Assembly: GCF_008120935.1 (NCBI RefSeq)
Contig: NZ_RDBO01000020.1
Coordinates: 581,361-620,563 of the forward strand
Direction: 5' to 3'
From: Streptomyces sp. sk2.1
GTDB taxonomy: Bacteria > Actinomycetota > Actinomycetes > Streptomycetales > Streptomycetaceae
DNA: 39,203 nucleotides
Part shown: positions 1-6,642 of the stretch, in pieces
Numbering within the stretch: position 1 is the stretch's first letter
Layout of the letters: each line of letters starts with the position of its first letter
Notes under the pieces: generated by a model
Database searches by the model: none
Told to the model about the DNA's origin: nothing
What the model saw: only the letters and a program-made list of their open reading frames with translations
Position numbers and translations under genes: made by a program

Positions 1-617
1 CGCCGGCCCCGCCCGCCCCGGCGTCCGCGCCCGGCTCCGGGAAGATCAGCCTCGACAAGGGCCGGGTCAACCTCCAGAAGAACCAGACGGTCTCCCTGGT
101 CAAGGGCGGCCGGCCGCTGCTCTCCCAGGTCAAGATGGGCCTCGGCTGGGAGCCCGCCTTCCGCGGCAAGGACATCGACCTCGACGCCTCGGTGATCGCC
201 TACGGCCCGCAGCGCAATCACATCGACAGCTGCTACTTCGGCAAGCTCTCCATCCTGAACGGCGCGATCAAGCACTCCGGCGACAACCTCACGGGCGAGG
301 GCGCGGGGGACGACGAGGTGATCGTCGTGGACCTGGGCCGCATCCCCCCGGAGGCGACCGGCCTGGTCTTCACGGTCAACTCGTTCACCGGCCAGAAGTT
401 CACCCAGGTCGCCAAGGCCTACTGCCGGCTGATCGACGGGGCCACCGGCGAGGAGCTGGTCCGCTTCGACCTGACCGGCGCCGAGCCGCAGACCGGCGTG
501 ATGATGGCCAAGATGATCAAGCAGTTCTCCGGCGAGTGGGAGATGACGGCCATGGGCGACTTCGTGAAGTCGCGCACCGTCCGCGGCATGGTGAAGCCCG
601 CGGCCCAGGCACTGTGA
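1..617 (+). CDS. TerD-family protein, 3' part (5' end outside window)
   Basis: The reading frame is open from base 3 and ends with TGA at 615-617, about 204 residues. A Pro/Ala-rich linker (about residues 1-13 of the visible part) precedes a complete-looking TerD domain, with the family's opening strands (ISLDKG, VSLVKG) and the acidic DIDLDASVIAY segment expected to bind calcium. TerD domains occur in tellurite- and stress-response clusters and are abundant in Streptomyces. The linker suggests that another domain, often a second TerD or a binding module, lies upstream of the window. The precise function is unknown. An inverted repeat just after the stop can end transcription. Confidence 0.85.
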   Translation, partial: PAPPAPASAPGSGKISLDKGRVNLQKNQTVSLVKGGRPLLSQVKMGLGWEPAFRGKDIDLDASVIAYGPQRNHIDSCYFGKLSILNGAIKHSGDNLTGEGAGDDEVIVVDLGRIPPEATGLVFTVNSFTGQKFTQVAKAYCRLIDGATGEELVRFDLTGAEPQTGVMMAKMIKQFSGEWEMTAMGDFVKSRTVRGMVKPAAQAL

Positions 618-623
618 CGCGGC

Positions 624-657
624 GGGGCCCCGGGGCGCGGACGCGCCCCGGGGCCCC
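624..657. terminator. Bidirectional hairpin terminator
   Basis: A perfect 15-bp inverted repeat (624-638 with 643-657) has a GGAC loop. It lies between the convergent TerD gene and the small minus-strand gene ending at 694. There is no U-tract, as is usual for Streptomyces terminators. Confidence 0.75.
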
Positions 658-693
658 GGTCGTGGTCGGTGTCCCGCTCGAAGCCCGGTCGGC

Positions 694-924
694 TCAGAGC
701 TTGGTCAGCTTGGAGTACGGGCGCAGGATCCTGCCCTGCCGCCCGGCGAAGTCGATGAGCACCGCGTCGTTGTCGCCCTCGACGGCGAGGACCCGGCCGA
801 GGCCGAACTGATCGTGCGACACCCGGTCGCCCGCGTCGAACGATTCGACCGGTGGGGCCTCCTGGGCCGGGCGGTTGAAGGGACTGGAAGGCAGGTGGCG
901 CCGGGATCCGGCTGACTGTTTCAT
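694..924 (-). CDS. Small KOW/CarD-like (UvrD-tail-like) protein, 76 aa
   Basis: The C-terminal half reads FDAGDRVSHDQFGLGRV, then a short acidic turn, then VLIDFAGRQGRILRPYSKL. This is the beta-barrel pattern of the small SH3/Tudor-like domains found in CarD and at the C-terminus of UvrD/PcrA helicases, which bind RNA polymerase. As a stand-alone protein its role is unproven, but an RNA-polymerase or nucleic-acid partner is plausible. ATG at 924 is preferred over a GTG at 999 because it begins a compact protein. A GGAGGGG lies 17 nt upstream, too far to be decisive. The gene follows the Ro60 gene on the same strand by 91 bp and could be co-transcribed. Confidence 0.65.
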   Translation of the reverse strand: MKQSAGSRRHLPSSPFNRPAQEAPPVESFDAGDRVSHDQFGLGRVLAVEGDNDAVLIDFAGRQGRILRPYSKLTKL

Positions 925-1015
925 TACCGCGAGTATGCGCCCCTCCGACGGTTCCCGGGAACACCCGGTGCCGCACCCGTCCCTCGCGGGTACGGGCACG
1001 GCACTGAATCCGCGG

Positions 1016-2596
1016 TCAGTTCTTCCAGGGCCAGTCCGCGTTCCGACCCGCCTCCAGCAGCGGCACCATGCGGAACGCCGCGTCCGAAAGCCCCCCGAAG
1101 GTGTGGCGCGCCCCGTTCCCGGACGGGGCGTGCCCGACCCGGTAACCGGCCAGGTTCCAGGTGTAGACGGGCACGGTGTCCGGCACCGCCGCGGTGGCGT
1201 CCGCGGCGTACGAGAACGTGGCCTGCTCGTCGGTGACGATCAGCACCCGGTCGTGGTTCCGGTAGTGCCGGCGCACCGCCTGCTCCGTGTCGGTCCCGCC
1301 GAGGTCGCCGAAGCGTTCCAAAACCTTCAGCACGGACTCGCTCCGGCGGTACTTCACCGGTGCGCTGCTCGTGCCGAACTGGACCAGGTCGGCGTCGGCC
1401 GCCCGGAGCGCCAGCGCCGTGCCGAAGATCGCGGCGGCGTCGGCCCTGTTGAGCTGCGAGTGGTCCGAGAGCGGCGACCACATCGAGCCCGAGCGGTCGA
1501 CCAGGACCAGCGTCCGCCCCGGCAGGGCGGGCACGTTGTCCAGCGAGTGGCCGAGCGCCTTCTCCAGCGGGTGGGCCCAGCGCAGCGAGGGCGCGTGCTG
1601 GTGGGCGGCGAGATAGCGGAACGGGAACTGCCGGGACGCGGCGACCGCGGCCGGGTCGCTGATCCTCGCCGCCACCCGCGCGGCGGCCTCGTCCGAGACG
1701 CCCGCCTCGTCGAAGTTGCGCAGGTTGCGGATGAGCGCCATCACGCCCATCGACGGAATCACCGCTTCCCAGGCCGTGGCGTCCATCGGCCCCTGCAGCC
1801 AGCCCGCCAGTGCCTCCCAGGTCATGCCCGCGGCGGCCAGCCGGTCCGCCCCGTCGGCGCCCTCGATCACGGCCCGCCGCCGCTCGACCGGCAGTTCCAT
1901 CAGCGCGCGGTGGGCGGTCAGGACGCGGTCACCGGCCGGCGGCACGGCCGTCTCGGGGTGGTGCCTGCGGTCGAGGGCGTACCGGAACAGCTCGCCCTGC
2001 CACGGCTTCGCGGGGTCGGGCGAGGCGTGCGTCAGGTTCAGGATGTCGCCGAAGCGGTAGCTCCTGGACGCGGTGTCGTACTTCAGCAGCGACTTGCCGT
2101 TGTAGAGCCGGCGCACGGCGTCGGCGATGCCGCGCTTGACCGGCTTGGGCACGGCCCGGCCGTGGCGCGAGGTCCAGTATCCGAGGAGTTCGCCGGGCTC
2201 GTCGGCGCGCAGCAGCACGGAGTCGACGACCCGGCGGTTGGACGGGCCGTCCTCGACGCCCGCCTCCAGCCGCGCCTTGACGTACTCGGCGGCGCCGACG
2301 ATCGAGGCAGTGCGCATCTGCCCGTCGCGGCGCAGCCAGTGGAGCAGGCCCGCGGTCCACTCCGGGTCCGTGACGGCCAGGGTCCGCACCAGGGCCGAGA
2401 AGCGGTCGTCGCGCTGCGCGCCGTCCTCGTAGAAGGTCTGCTGCGAGACGAAGTTGGCGACCGCGAGCAGGAAGAGTTCGGAGCGTTCGTCGCGCAGGTG
2501 TCCCCGGCCGCCCTGGTGGGTCGGCGCGGTGCGCCCGGTGGACTTCACGGGCGAGACGGCGCGGGGCCGGGTGGTGCGGGTGTTGAAGCGTGCCAT
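1016..2596 (-). CDS. rsr: TROVE-domain Ro60 orthologue (Rsr), Y RNA-binding protein
   Basis: The protein has 526 residues and two parts. An N-terminal TROVE HEAT-repeat ring spans about 15-350, with family signatures such as ELFLLAVANFVS and MALIRNLRNF at 286-295. A C-terminal von Willebrand A domain has an intact MIDAS (DRSGSM at 367-372, GGTDTEQ and VTDEQ downstream). Ro60 proteins bind Y RNAs and misfolded RNAs. In bacteria (Rsr of Deinococcus, Salmonella, mycobacteria) they help RNA decay and stress survival, partly by tethering PNPase. The start at 2596 is set by GGGGGA seven nt upstream; an in-frame ATG at 2629 lacks this. Three Y RNA-like structures lie immediately upstream on the same strand, which is the partner expected for this protein. 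Confidence 0.93.
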   Translation of the reverse strand: MARFNTRTTRPRAVSPVKSTGRTAPTHQGGRGHLRDERSELFLLAVANFVSQQTFYEDGAQRDDRFSALVRTLAVTDPEWTAGLLHWLRRDGQMRTASIVGAAEYVKARLEAGVEDGPSNRRVVDSVLLRADEPGELLGYWTSRHGRAVPKPVKRGIADAVRRLYNGKSLLKYDTASRSYRFGDILNLTHASPDPAKPWQGELFRYALDRRHHPETAVPPAGDRVLTAHRALMELPVERRRAVIEGADGADRLAAAGMTWEALAGWLQGPMDATAWEAVIPSMGVMALIRNLRNFDEAGVSDEAAARVAARISDPAAVAASRQFPFRYLAAHQHAPSLRWAHPLEKALGHSLDNVPALPGRTLVLVDRSGSMWSPLSDHSQLNRADAAAIFGTALALRAADADLVQFGTSSAPVKYRRSESVLKVLERFGDLGGTDTEQAVRRHYRNHDRVLIVTDEQATFSYAADATAAVPDTVPVYTWNLAGYRVGHAPSGNGARHTFGGLSDAAFRMVPLLEAGRNADWPWKN

Positions 2597-2637
2597 GTGA
2601 ATTCCCCCGAATTCATTGGGAGAAGGCACAACCGGAA

Positions 2638-2773
2638 GGGCGCCCGAGATCAGGGGTCGGCGACGGACTTTACTGATGCTCTACCGCTTGAGCTACCGGC
2701 CGGAGCCGGACGGGACTCGAACCCGCAACCCTCAGTCCAAAGGAAGTAACCGTTGCCTGCGCACCGGGCACCC
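2638..2773 (-). ncRNA. Y RNA-like RNA 'B' with permuted tRNA-like module
   Basis: Ends pair as a 9-bp stem (2765-2773 with 2638-2646). Next is an internal loop containing GTGCGCA opposite CTGATCT, then a second stem GGCAACGG/CCGTCGCC with one A-C mismatch. The interior is a permuted tRNA: T-arm first (stem 2722-2726/2710-2714, loop TTCGAGT), then a 5-bp acceptor-like stem 2705-2709/2696-2700 closed by a UCCG tetraloop, then TA and a D-arm GCTC/GAGC (2690-2693/2678-2681). A real tRNA has these parts in the opposite order with free ends, so this is not a tRNA gene. The architecture matches the YrlA type of bacterial Y RNA. It ends about 40 nt before the Ro60 start codon. RNA ends are inferred from the stem. 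Confidence 0.8.
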
Positions 2774-2786
2774 CCCGGCGTCTGTG

Positions 2787-2854
2787 CCTCCCGAGATCAT
2801 TCCGGCCGCGGCGGTATCTGGACAGGAAGTAGCCGCGGCCCTCGCACCGGGAGG
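2787..2854 (-). ncRNA. Short Y RNA-like hairpin 'C' without tRNA-like module
   Basis: Outer stem CCTCCCG/CGGGAGG (2848-2854 with 2787-2793), an internal loop with GTGCGA opposite TGATCT, then a perfect 9-bp stem (2832-2840 with 2804-2812) capped by a 19-nt loop that starts TACTTCC. The internal-loop words and the order outer stem, loop, inner stem are the same as in the two flanking Y RNA-like RNAs. The stem sequences differ while pairing is kept. It may be a minimal Ro60-binding RNA, or the upstream arm of RNA B. No terminator or promoter of its own could be assigned. Confidence 0.55.
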
Positions 2855-2886
2855 TGCGTGCAGTCATCGCTGCAGATGAAGTTGTG

Positions 2887-3027
2887 GTGCCCAGAGAACC
2901 GATTCGGCGGAACCGACGAAGGTGCTCTACCCCCTGAGCTACACCGGAGCGAGATCCGGCGGCGGGACTCGAACCCGCGACATCCCCATTAAGAGTGGAA
3001 GTAGGTCCTGCCTGCGCACCTGGGCAC
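2887..3027 (-). ncRNA. Y RNA-like RNA 'A' with permuted tRNA-like module
   Basis: Ends pair as GTGCCCAG (3020-3027) with CTGGGCAC (2887-2894). An internal loop follows with GTGCGCA opposite GGTTCT, then a second helix GGCAGGACC/GGTTCCGCC with one mismatch. Inside is near-perfect tRNA geometry in permuted order: T-stem 5 bp (2974-2978/2962-2966) with loop TTCGAGT, a 7-bp acceptor stem (2955-2961/2942-2948) closed by a 6-nt loop instead of free ends, the two-base TA linker, and a D-arm GCTC/GAGC with a G-rich loop (2924-2939). This is the layout of YrlA-type bacterial Y RNAs, in which the Ro60-binding stem replaces the anticodon arm. A TAGAGT -10-like box sits 7 nt before the proposed 5' end. 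Confidence 0.82.
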
Positions 3028-3034
3028 GGACAGG

Positions 3035-3040
3035 ACTCTA
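3035..3040 (-). promoter_or_regulatory. -10-like element for Y RNA A
   Basis: TAGAGT fits the actinobacterial TAGRRT form. Seven nt downstream is position 3027, the first paired base of the Y RNA A outer stem. No convincing -35 is visible because that region is the arm of the phoX terminator. The T-run of that terminator touches this box. Confidence 0.4.
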
Positions 3041-3088
3041 AAAGAGGAACCGCCCGGAGCGCGAGGGAATTACGCGCCCGAGCGGTTC
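3040..3088 (-). terminator. Rho-independent terminator of phoX
   Basis: Arms 3078-3088 and 3047-3057 pair with one mismatch (GAACCGC with GCGGTTC, CGG with CCG). They are followed on the minus strand by CTCTTTT. It lies 18-66 nt after the phoX stop codon. A T-run like this is uncommon in such high-GC DNA, which strengthens the call. Confidence 0.75.
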
Positions 3089-3105
3089 ACCCGTACGAGT
3101 TGCTG

Positions 3106-4578
3106 CTACTTCTTCGGCTGGCGCTTCCACGGGCCGGTGATGGCGAGCATGATGCCCGGCGTCTGGATGTTGGCGAACAGCGTCCGGCCGTCGGGCGAGA
3201 ACGTGACACCGGTGAACTCGCTGTACTCCGGCTCCTCCTCGGTGCCGATGTTCAGCTCGTTGCGCGCGATGGGGTAGGTGCGGCCGCTCTCGGTCGCGCC
3301 GAAGAGGTGCTGGACGCCCTCGCCGTCCTCGGAGATGACCAGACCGCCGTAGGGCGAGACGGTGATGTTGTCCGGGCCGTCGAAGGCGCCGTCCTTCGAC
3401 GGGTCGGGGTTCACGCCGAGGAGCACCTTCAGCGTCAGCGTGCGGCGCTTGGGGTCGTAGAACCAGACCTGGCCGTCGTGCTGGACGGGGCTCTCGGAGC
3501 GGGCGAACGAGGAGACGACGTAGGCGCCGCCGTCGCCCCACCACATGCCTTCGAGCTTGCGGGCGCGGGTGATCTCGCCGTCGGCGAACTGCTTGCGCAC
3601 CGAGACCTTCTTGGCGTCGCGGTCGGGCACGTCGACCCAGTCCACGCCGTACACGGTGCCGATCTTCGTGGCGCGGGACAGGTCGTCGACGAACTTGCCG
3701 TTGCGGTCGAAGCACTTGGTGGCCTGGAGGACACCGGCGTCGTCGGCGAGGGTGCGCAGCTTGCCGCGGCCGTGCCGGAAGCCCTGCGGCGGGACCCAGC
3801 GGTAGAGCAGCCCGTTGGGGCTGCCGGCGTCCTCGGTCAGGTAGGCGTGGCCGCGCTTGGGGTCGATCACGACGGCCTCGTGGGCGTACCGGCCGAACGC
3901 CTTGATCGGGTGCGGGTCACGGTTGGCCTTGCGGTCGTACGGGTCGACCTCGAAGACGTAGCCGTGGTCCTTGAGCAGGCCGTTCTTGCCGGCCTTGTCC
4001 TCGGTCTCCTCGCAGGTGAGCCAGGTGCCCCACGGGGTGGCGCCGCCGGCGCAGTTGGTGGAGGTGCCGGCGATGCCGACCCACTCGGCGACCCGGCCGT
4101 CGCGGCGGGTCTCCACGACGGTGCAGCCGCCGGCCGCGACCGGGTCGTAGACGAGGCCCTCGGTGAGCGGCACCGGGTGCTCCCAGCCGGCCCGGGTGCC
4201 GGCCAGCTCGTGGTTGTTGACGAGCAGGGTGACGCCGCGCGGGCCCTCGAAGGCGGCCGTGCCGTCGTGGTTGGAGGGGGTGTACTCACCGCTCTCCAGC
4301 TTGGTGACACCGCAGTGGGTGACGATCTCGTACGAGAAGCCGGCGGGAAGCGCGAGGATGCCCTCGGGGTCGGCGATCAGCGGTCCGTAGCCGGGCTCAC
4401 GGCCGTGTCCGTGGCCATGACCGTGGCCGTGGTCGTGGTCGTGTCCGTGGCCGTGCTTCGGGTCGTCGGCGGCCAGGGCACCGGGCGCGGTGGCCAGGGA
4501 GGCGACGGTGCCGGTCAGGGCGATGCCGGCACCGGTGAGTGCGGACTGCTTGGTGAATTCCCTGCGCGTGATGGGCAT
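3106..4578 (-). CDS. phoX: Secreted PhoX-family (DUF839) alkaline phosphatase, Tat-exported
   Basis: The 490-residue protein starts MPITRREFTK, a twin-arginine (Tat) signal (RR at 5-6) with a hydrophobic stretch and an ALA-A type cleavage site near residue 37. Tat export fits PhoX enzymes, which fold around Ca and Fe before secretion. The body shows PhoX/DUF839 landmarks: VTLLVNNHE, TWLTCEETE, YAHEAVVIDP, and EGVQHLFGA near the end. The expected role is release of phosphate from organic monoesters outside the cell. ATG 4578 has AGGAG seven nt upstream; a longer in-frame GTG start runs into a tandem repeat and is rejected. Just after the signal peptide is a run of nine alternating histidines (42-58). 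A weak PHO-box-like pair lies upstream. Confidence 0.88.
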   Translation of the reverse strand: MPITRREFTKQSALTGAGIALTGTVASLATAPGALAADDPKHGHGHDHDHGHGHGHGHGREPGYGPLIADPEGILALPAGFSYEIVTHCGVTKLESGEYTPSNHDGTAAFEGPRGVTLLVNNHELAGTRAGWEHPVPLTEGLVYDPVAAGGCTVVETRRDGRVAEWVGIAGTSTNCAGGATPWGTWLTCEETEDKAGKNGLLKDHGYVFEVDPYDRKANRDPHPIKAFGRYAHEAVVIDPKRGHAYLTEDAGSPNGLLYRWVPPQGFRHGRGKLRTLADDAGVLQATKCFDRNGKFVDDLSRATKIGTVYGVDWVDVPDRDAKKVSVRKQFADGEITRARKLEGMWWGDGGAYVVSSFARSESPVQHDGQVWFYDPKRRTLTLKVLLGVNPDPSKDGAFDGPDNITVSPYGGLVISEDGEGVQHLFGATESGRTYPIARNELNIGTEEEPEYSEFTGVTFSPDGRTLFANIQTPGIMLAITGPWKRQPKK

Positions 4579-4632
4579 CACGTACTCCTGGGGGCGACTG
4601 AACGGGTTTGTTTGCGGGCCCACAGTCGCGTC

Positions 4633-4654
4633 CCCGTGCCAACGGAAGTTGAAC
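4633..4654 (-). promoter_or_regulatory. Possible PhoP (PHO box) direct repeat upstream of phoX
   Basis: On the minus strand GTTCAACTTCC is followed directly by GTTGGCACGGG, two 11-nt units beginning GTT, 55 nt before the phoX start. Streptomyces PHO boxes are 11-nt direct repeats with a GTTCACC-like core. The first unit fits moderately and the second poorly, so this is tentative. Confidence 0.3.
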
Positions 4655-4751
4655 TGCGGGCGACGCCGGGGGGCATCCTTCCTGTGCACTTGGCCGAAAA
4701 CGGATGTCCGACCCTGTACCACCCACCGCCGCGGACCTGCTCGTTCGTCTC

Positions 4752-4835
4752 CCCCGGTGCCGTCCGCACTGCCCGTCCCCCGGTGCCGCCCGTCCCCGGT
4801 GCCGTCCGCACTGCCCGTCCCCCGGTGCCGCCCGG
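4752..4835. repeat. 42-bp tandem repeat, two copies
   Basis: Two head-to-tail copies (4752-4793, 4794-4835) are identical except for the last base. Each contains a nested CCCCGGTGCCG(T/C)CCG sub-repeat. The repeat occupies the 323-bp space between the phoX start and the stop of the upstream gene. The length is a multiple of three and keeps long frames open here, but I see no gene in it. Confidence 0.9.
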
Positions 4836-4901
4836 GTGAACGGACGGCGCGCCCCGCCGGGGCCGGGGGAACCACCGGCCGCCGACGGGGCGGGAAACCG
4901 C

Positions 4902-6362
4902 TCAGGAACCCGCGCGCGACCGGGCCTTGAACGCCGCCTTGCGGGCCTCCTTGGCCTTCTTCTTGTCGCTGTGCAGCCGGCCCATCGCCTCAAGGACCTC
5001 CGCCGTCGCCGGGTGCTCCACCCGCCACGCCTCGTCGAAGAATCCGCTGTGCTGCCCGGCCAGCCCCTCGACCAGGTCCTGGAGCTCGTCCAGGTCGCCG
5101 TCGGCCTCCAGCTGGGCCGCGATCGTGTCGACGGCGAGCCAGAAGATCATCGGCTCCGGCGGCGCGGGCACGTCCGCCACGCCCAGCTCCGCGAGCCAGA
5201 CCCGGGCCAGGCCGCCCAGTTCGGGGTCGTCCAGCACCGCGCGCACCTCGGGCTCCGCCGCGGCGCCGACCAGGGCGAGGGCCTGCTGGCAGTGGAGCCT
5301 GCGCAGCGGGGCCTGCCGGTCCGTCCCGCGGGCCGCCGCGAGGAGTTCGCCCCCGGCGCCGTCCGTGCCGCGCCGGGCGAGCCACAGTCCGACCTCGGCG
5401 CGGGCCGCCGCCTCGGGGTAGTGCGCGATGCCGCCGAGGAGCGCGTCGGCGCCCTTGTCCGCGAGGTCGCCGACGGCCGGGGCGTCCACCCCGGCCTCCA
5501 GCATCCGGGCCCGCAGCCCGTACAGACCGAGGGGGGTCAGCCGCACCATTCCGTACCGGGTGACGTCCTCGTCGTCGGCCGGTCCGGCGCCGTCCTCGCC
5601 CTCCTCGATCAGCAACGCCTCGTCCACCGGGCGGTATTCGACGATCCCGATCGGTTCGAGGACCCGGAACTGGTCGTCGAGGCGCATCATCGCCTCGGAC
5701 ACCTGCTCCAGGACGTCGTCGGTCGGCTCGCCCATGTCCTCGGGCACGACCATCGACGCGGCGAGGGCGGGCAGCGGAACCGGAACCGGGTCGGCGCCGC
5801 CCCCGCCGTCGCCGACGGTGAGCAGGTACAGGTTGCCGAGGACCCCGTCGAGGAACTCCGCCTCGATCTCCGGGTCCCAGTCCAGGGACTCGAAGTCGAT
5901 CGTGCCGTCCTCGGCGACGAGGTCGGCGAGGTCGTCGAAGGCGGGGGCGGTGGCGTCGGCGTGGACGGCCTCCAGGCCGTCGAGCCAGATCGCCAGGACG
6001 TCCTGCGGCGAACCGCCGGTGACCAGCGCCAGGTTCTCGCCGACGGTCACGGTGCCCTCCGCGTCCGGACCGGCGGCCCCCTCGGGGTCCTCGACGTCGA
6101 GCAGACCGGCGTCGACCGCGAGCCGCCACGCCTCACTGGCCTCCGCCGCACCGTCCTCGTCCGGCTCCAGGCCGAGGTGCTCGGCCGCCGCCGGCAGCTG
6201 CGCGTCCACCAGTTCGCCCCCGGCACCGACCCGGGTGCCGGGCCCCGCCCAGCGGGCGAGCCGGACGGCGCGGGCGAGCAGCGGCGCGGCGAGCGCGTCC
6301 CGTGCCAGCTCGGCGTCGGTGCGCAGCCGTACGGGCGGCAGGGTGGGGCGCTCTGCGGACAT
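4902..6362 (-). CDS. Conserved protein of unknown function, 486 aa
   Basis: I do not recognise the family. The protein is soluble, strongly acidic and alanine-rich. It has no signal peptide or membrane segment, and its tail is basic and lysine/arginine-rich (DKKKAKEARKAAFKARSR). Middle and C-terminal parts are helical repeats that could be HEAT-like. The segment EYRPVDEALL and MVRLTPLGLYGLRARM near 290-330 resembles a winged-helix end. ATG 6362 is chosen for GAGGAG nine nt upstream; a longer GTG start at 6554 would run through a short-repeat region. It lies between phoX and a divergent secreted nuclease but shows no link to phosphate metabolism. Confidence 0.75.
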   Translation of the reverse strand: MSAERPTLPPVRLRTDAELARDALAAPLLARAVRLARWAGPGTRVGAGGELVDAQLPAAAEHLGLEPDEDGAAEASEAWRLAVDAGLLDVEDPEGAAGPDAEGTVTVGENLALVTGGSPQDVLAIWLDGLEAVHADATAPAFDDLADLVAEDGTIDFESLDWDPEIEAEFLDGVLGNLYLLTVGDGGGGADPVPVPLPALAASMVVPEDMGEPTDDVLEQVSEAMMRLDDQFRVLEPIGIVEYRPVDEALLIEEGEDGAGPADDEDVTRYGMVRLTPLGLYGLRARMLEAGVDAPAVGDLADKGADALLGGIAHYPEAAARAEVGLWLARRGTDGAGGELLAAARGTDRQAPLRRLHCQQALALVGAAAEPEVRAVLDDPELGGLARVWLAELGVADVPAPPEPMIFWLAVDTIAAQLEADGDLDELQDLVEGLAGQHSGFFDEAWRVEHPATAEVLEAMGRLHSDKKKAKEARKAAFKARSRAGS

Positions 6363-6393
6363 CAGGCGGTTCTCCTCGGGGCGTACCGGGCGT

Positions 6394-6494
6394 ACGGGTC
6401 GGACGTAGCCGGAGTCACGGGTCGGCGTACCGGAGTCACGGATCGGGTGTACCGGAAACGGATCAGGCGTACCGGAATACGGATCGGGCGGCCC
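6394..6494. repeat. Degenerate ~21-bp tandem repeats upstream of the 486-aa gene
   Basis: About 4.5 units of the form ACGGRTCGGGYGTACCGGA start at 6394, 6417, 6438, 6458 and 6479. They fill the leader and promoter space (280 bp) between the divergent gene starts at 6362 and 6643. They could be a minisatellite or an array of protein-binding sites. Confidence 0.7.
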
Positions 6495-6642
6495 AAGCGT
6501 AGACGCATTTCGCCCCATGCCGCCCGGTTCATGCGACGGACGGCAGCAGTACACCTGTCAGACCTTGACAACGGCCTTGCGCACACAAGAGATTGACGCG
6601 CGTAGACGTCTCCACCCGACCCTCGATCCCCCGGAGCCCGTG

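Noticed and set aside
2678..2978. Two tRNA genes (T-arm and D-arm consensus sequences are obvious)
   Set aside because: The arms are in permuted order, the acceptor stem is closed by a loop and there is no anticodon arm or CCA-ready 3' end. A Y RNA tRNA mimic explains every part.
3083..3093. PHO box (GGTTCACCCG) near the phoX 3' end
   Set aside because: It is a single unit located downstream of phoX, within the terminator arm, with no second repeat.
6517..6642. A longer start for the secreted nuclease at 6517
   Set aside because: It would put 42 residues before the signal peptide and include the likely promoter. ATG 6643 has a ribosome site.
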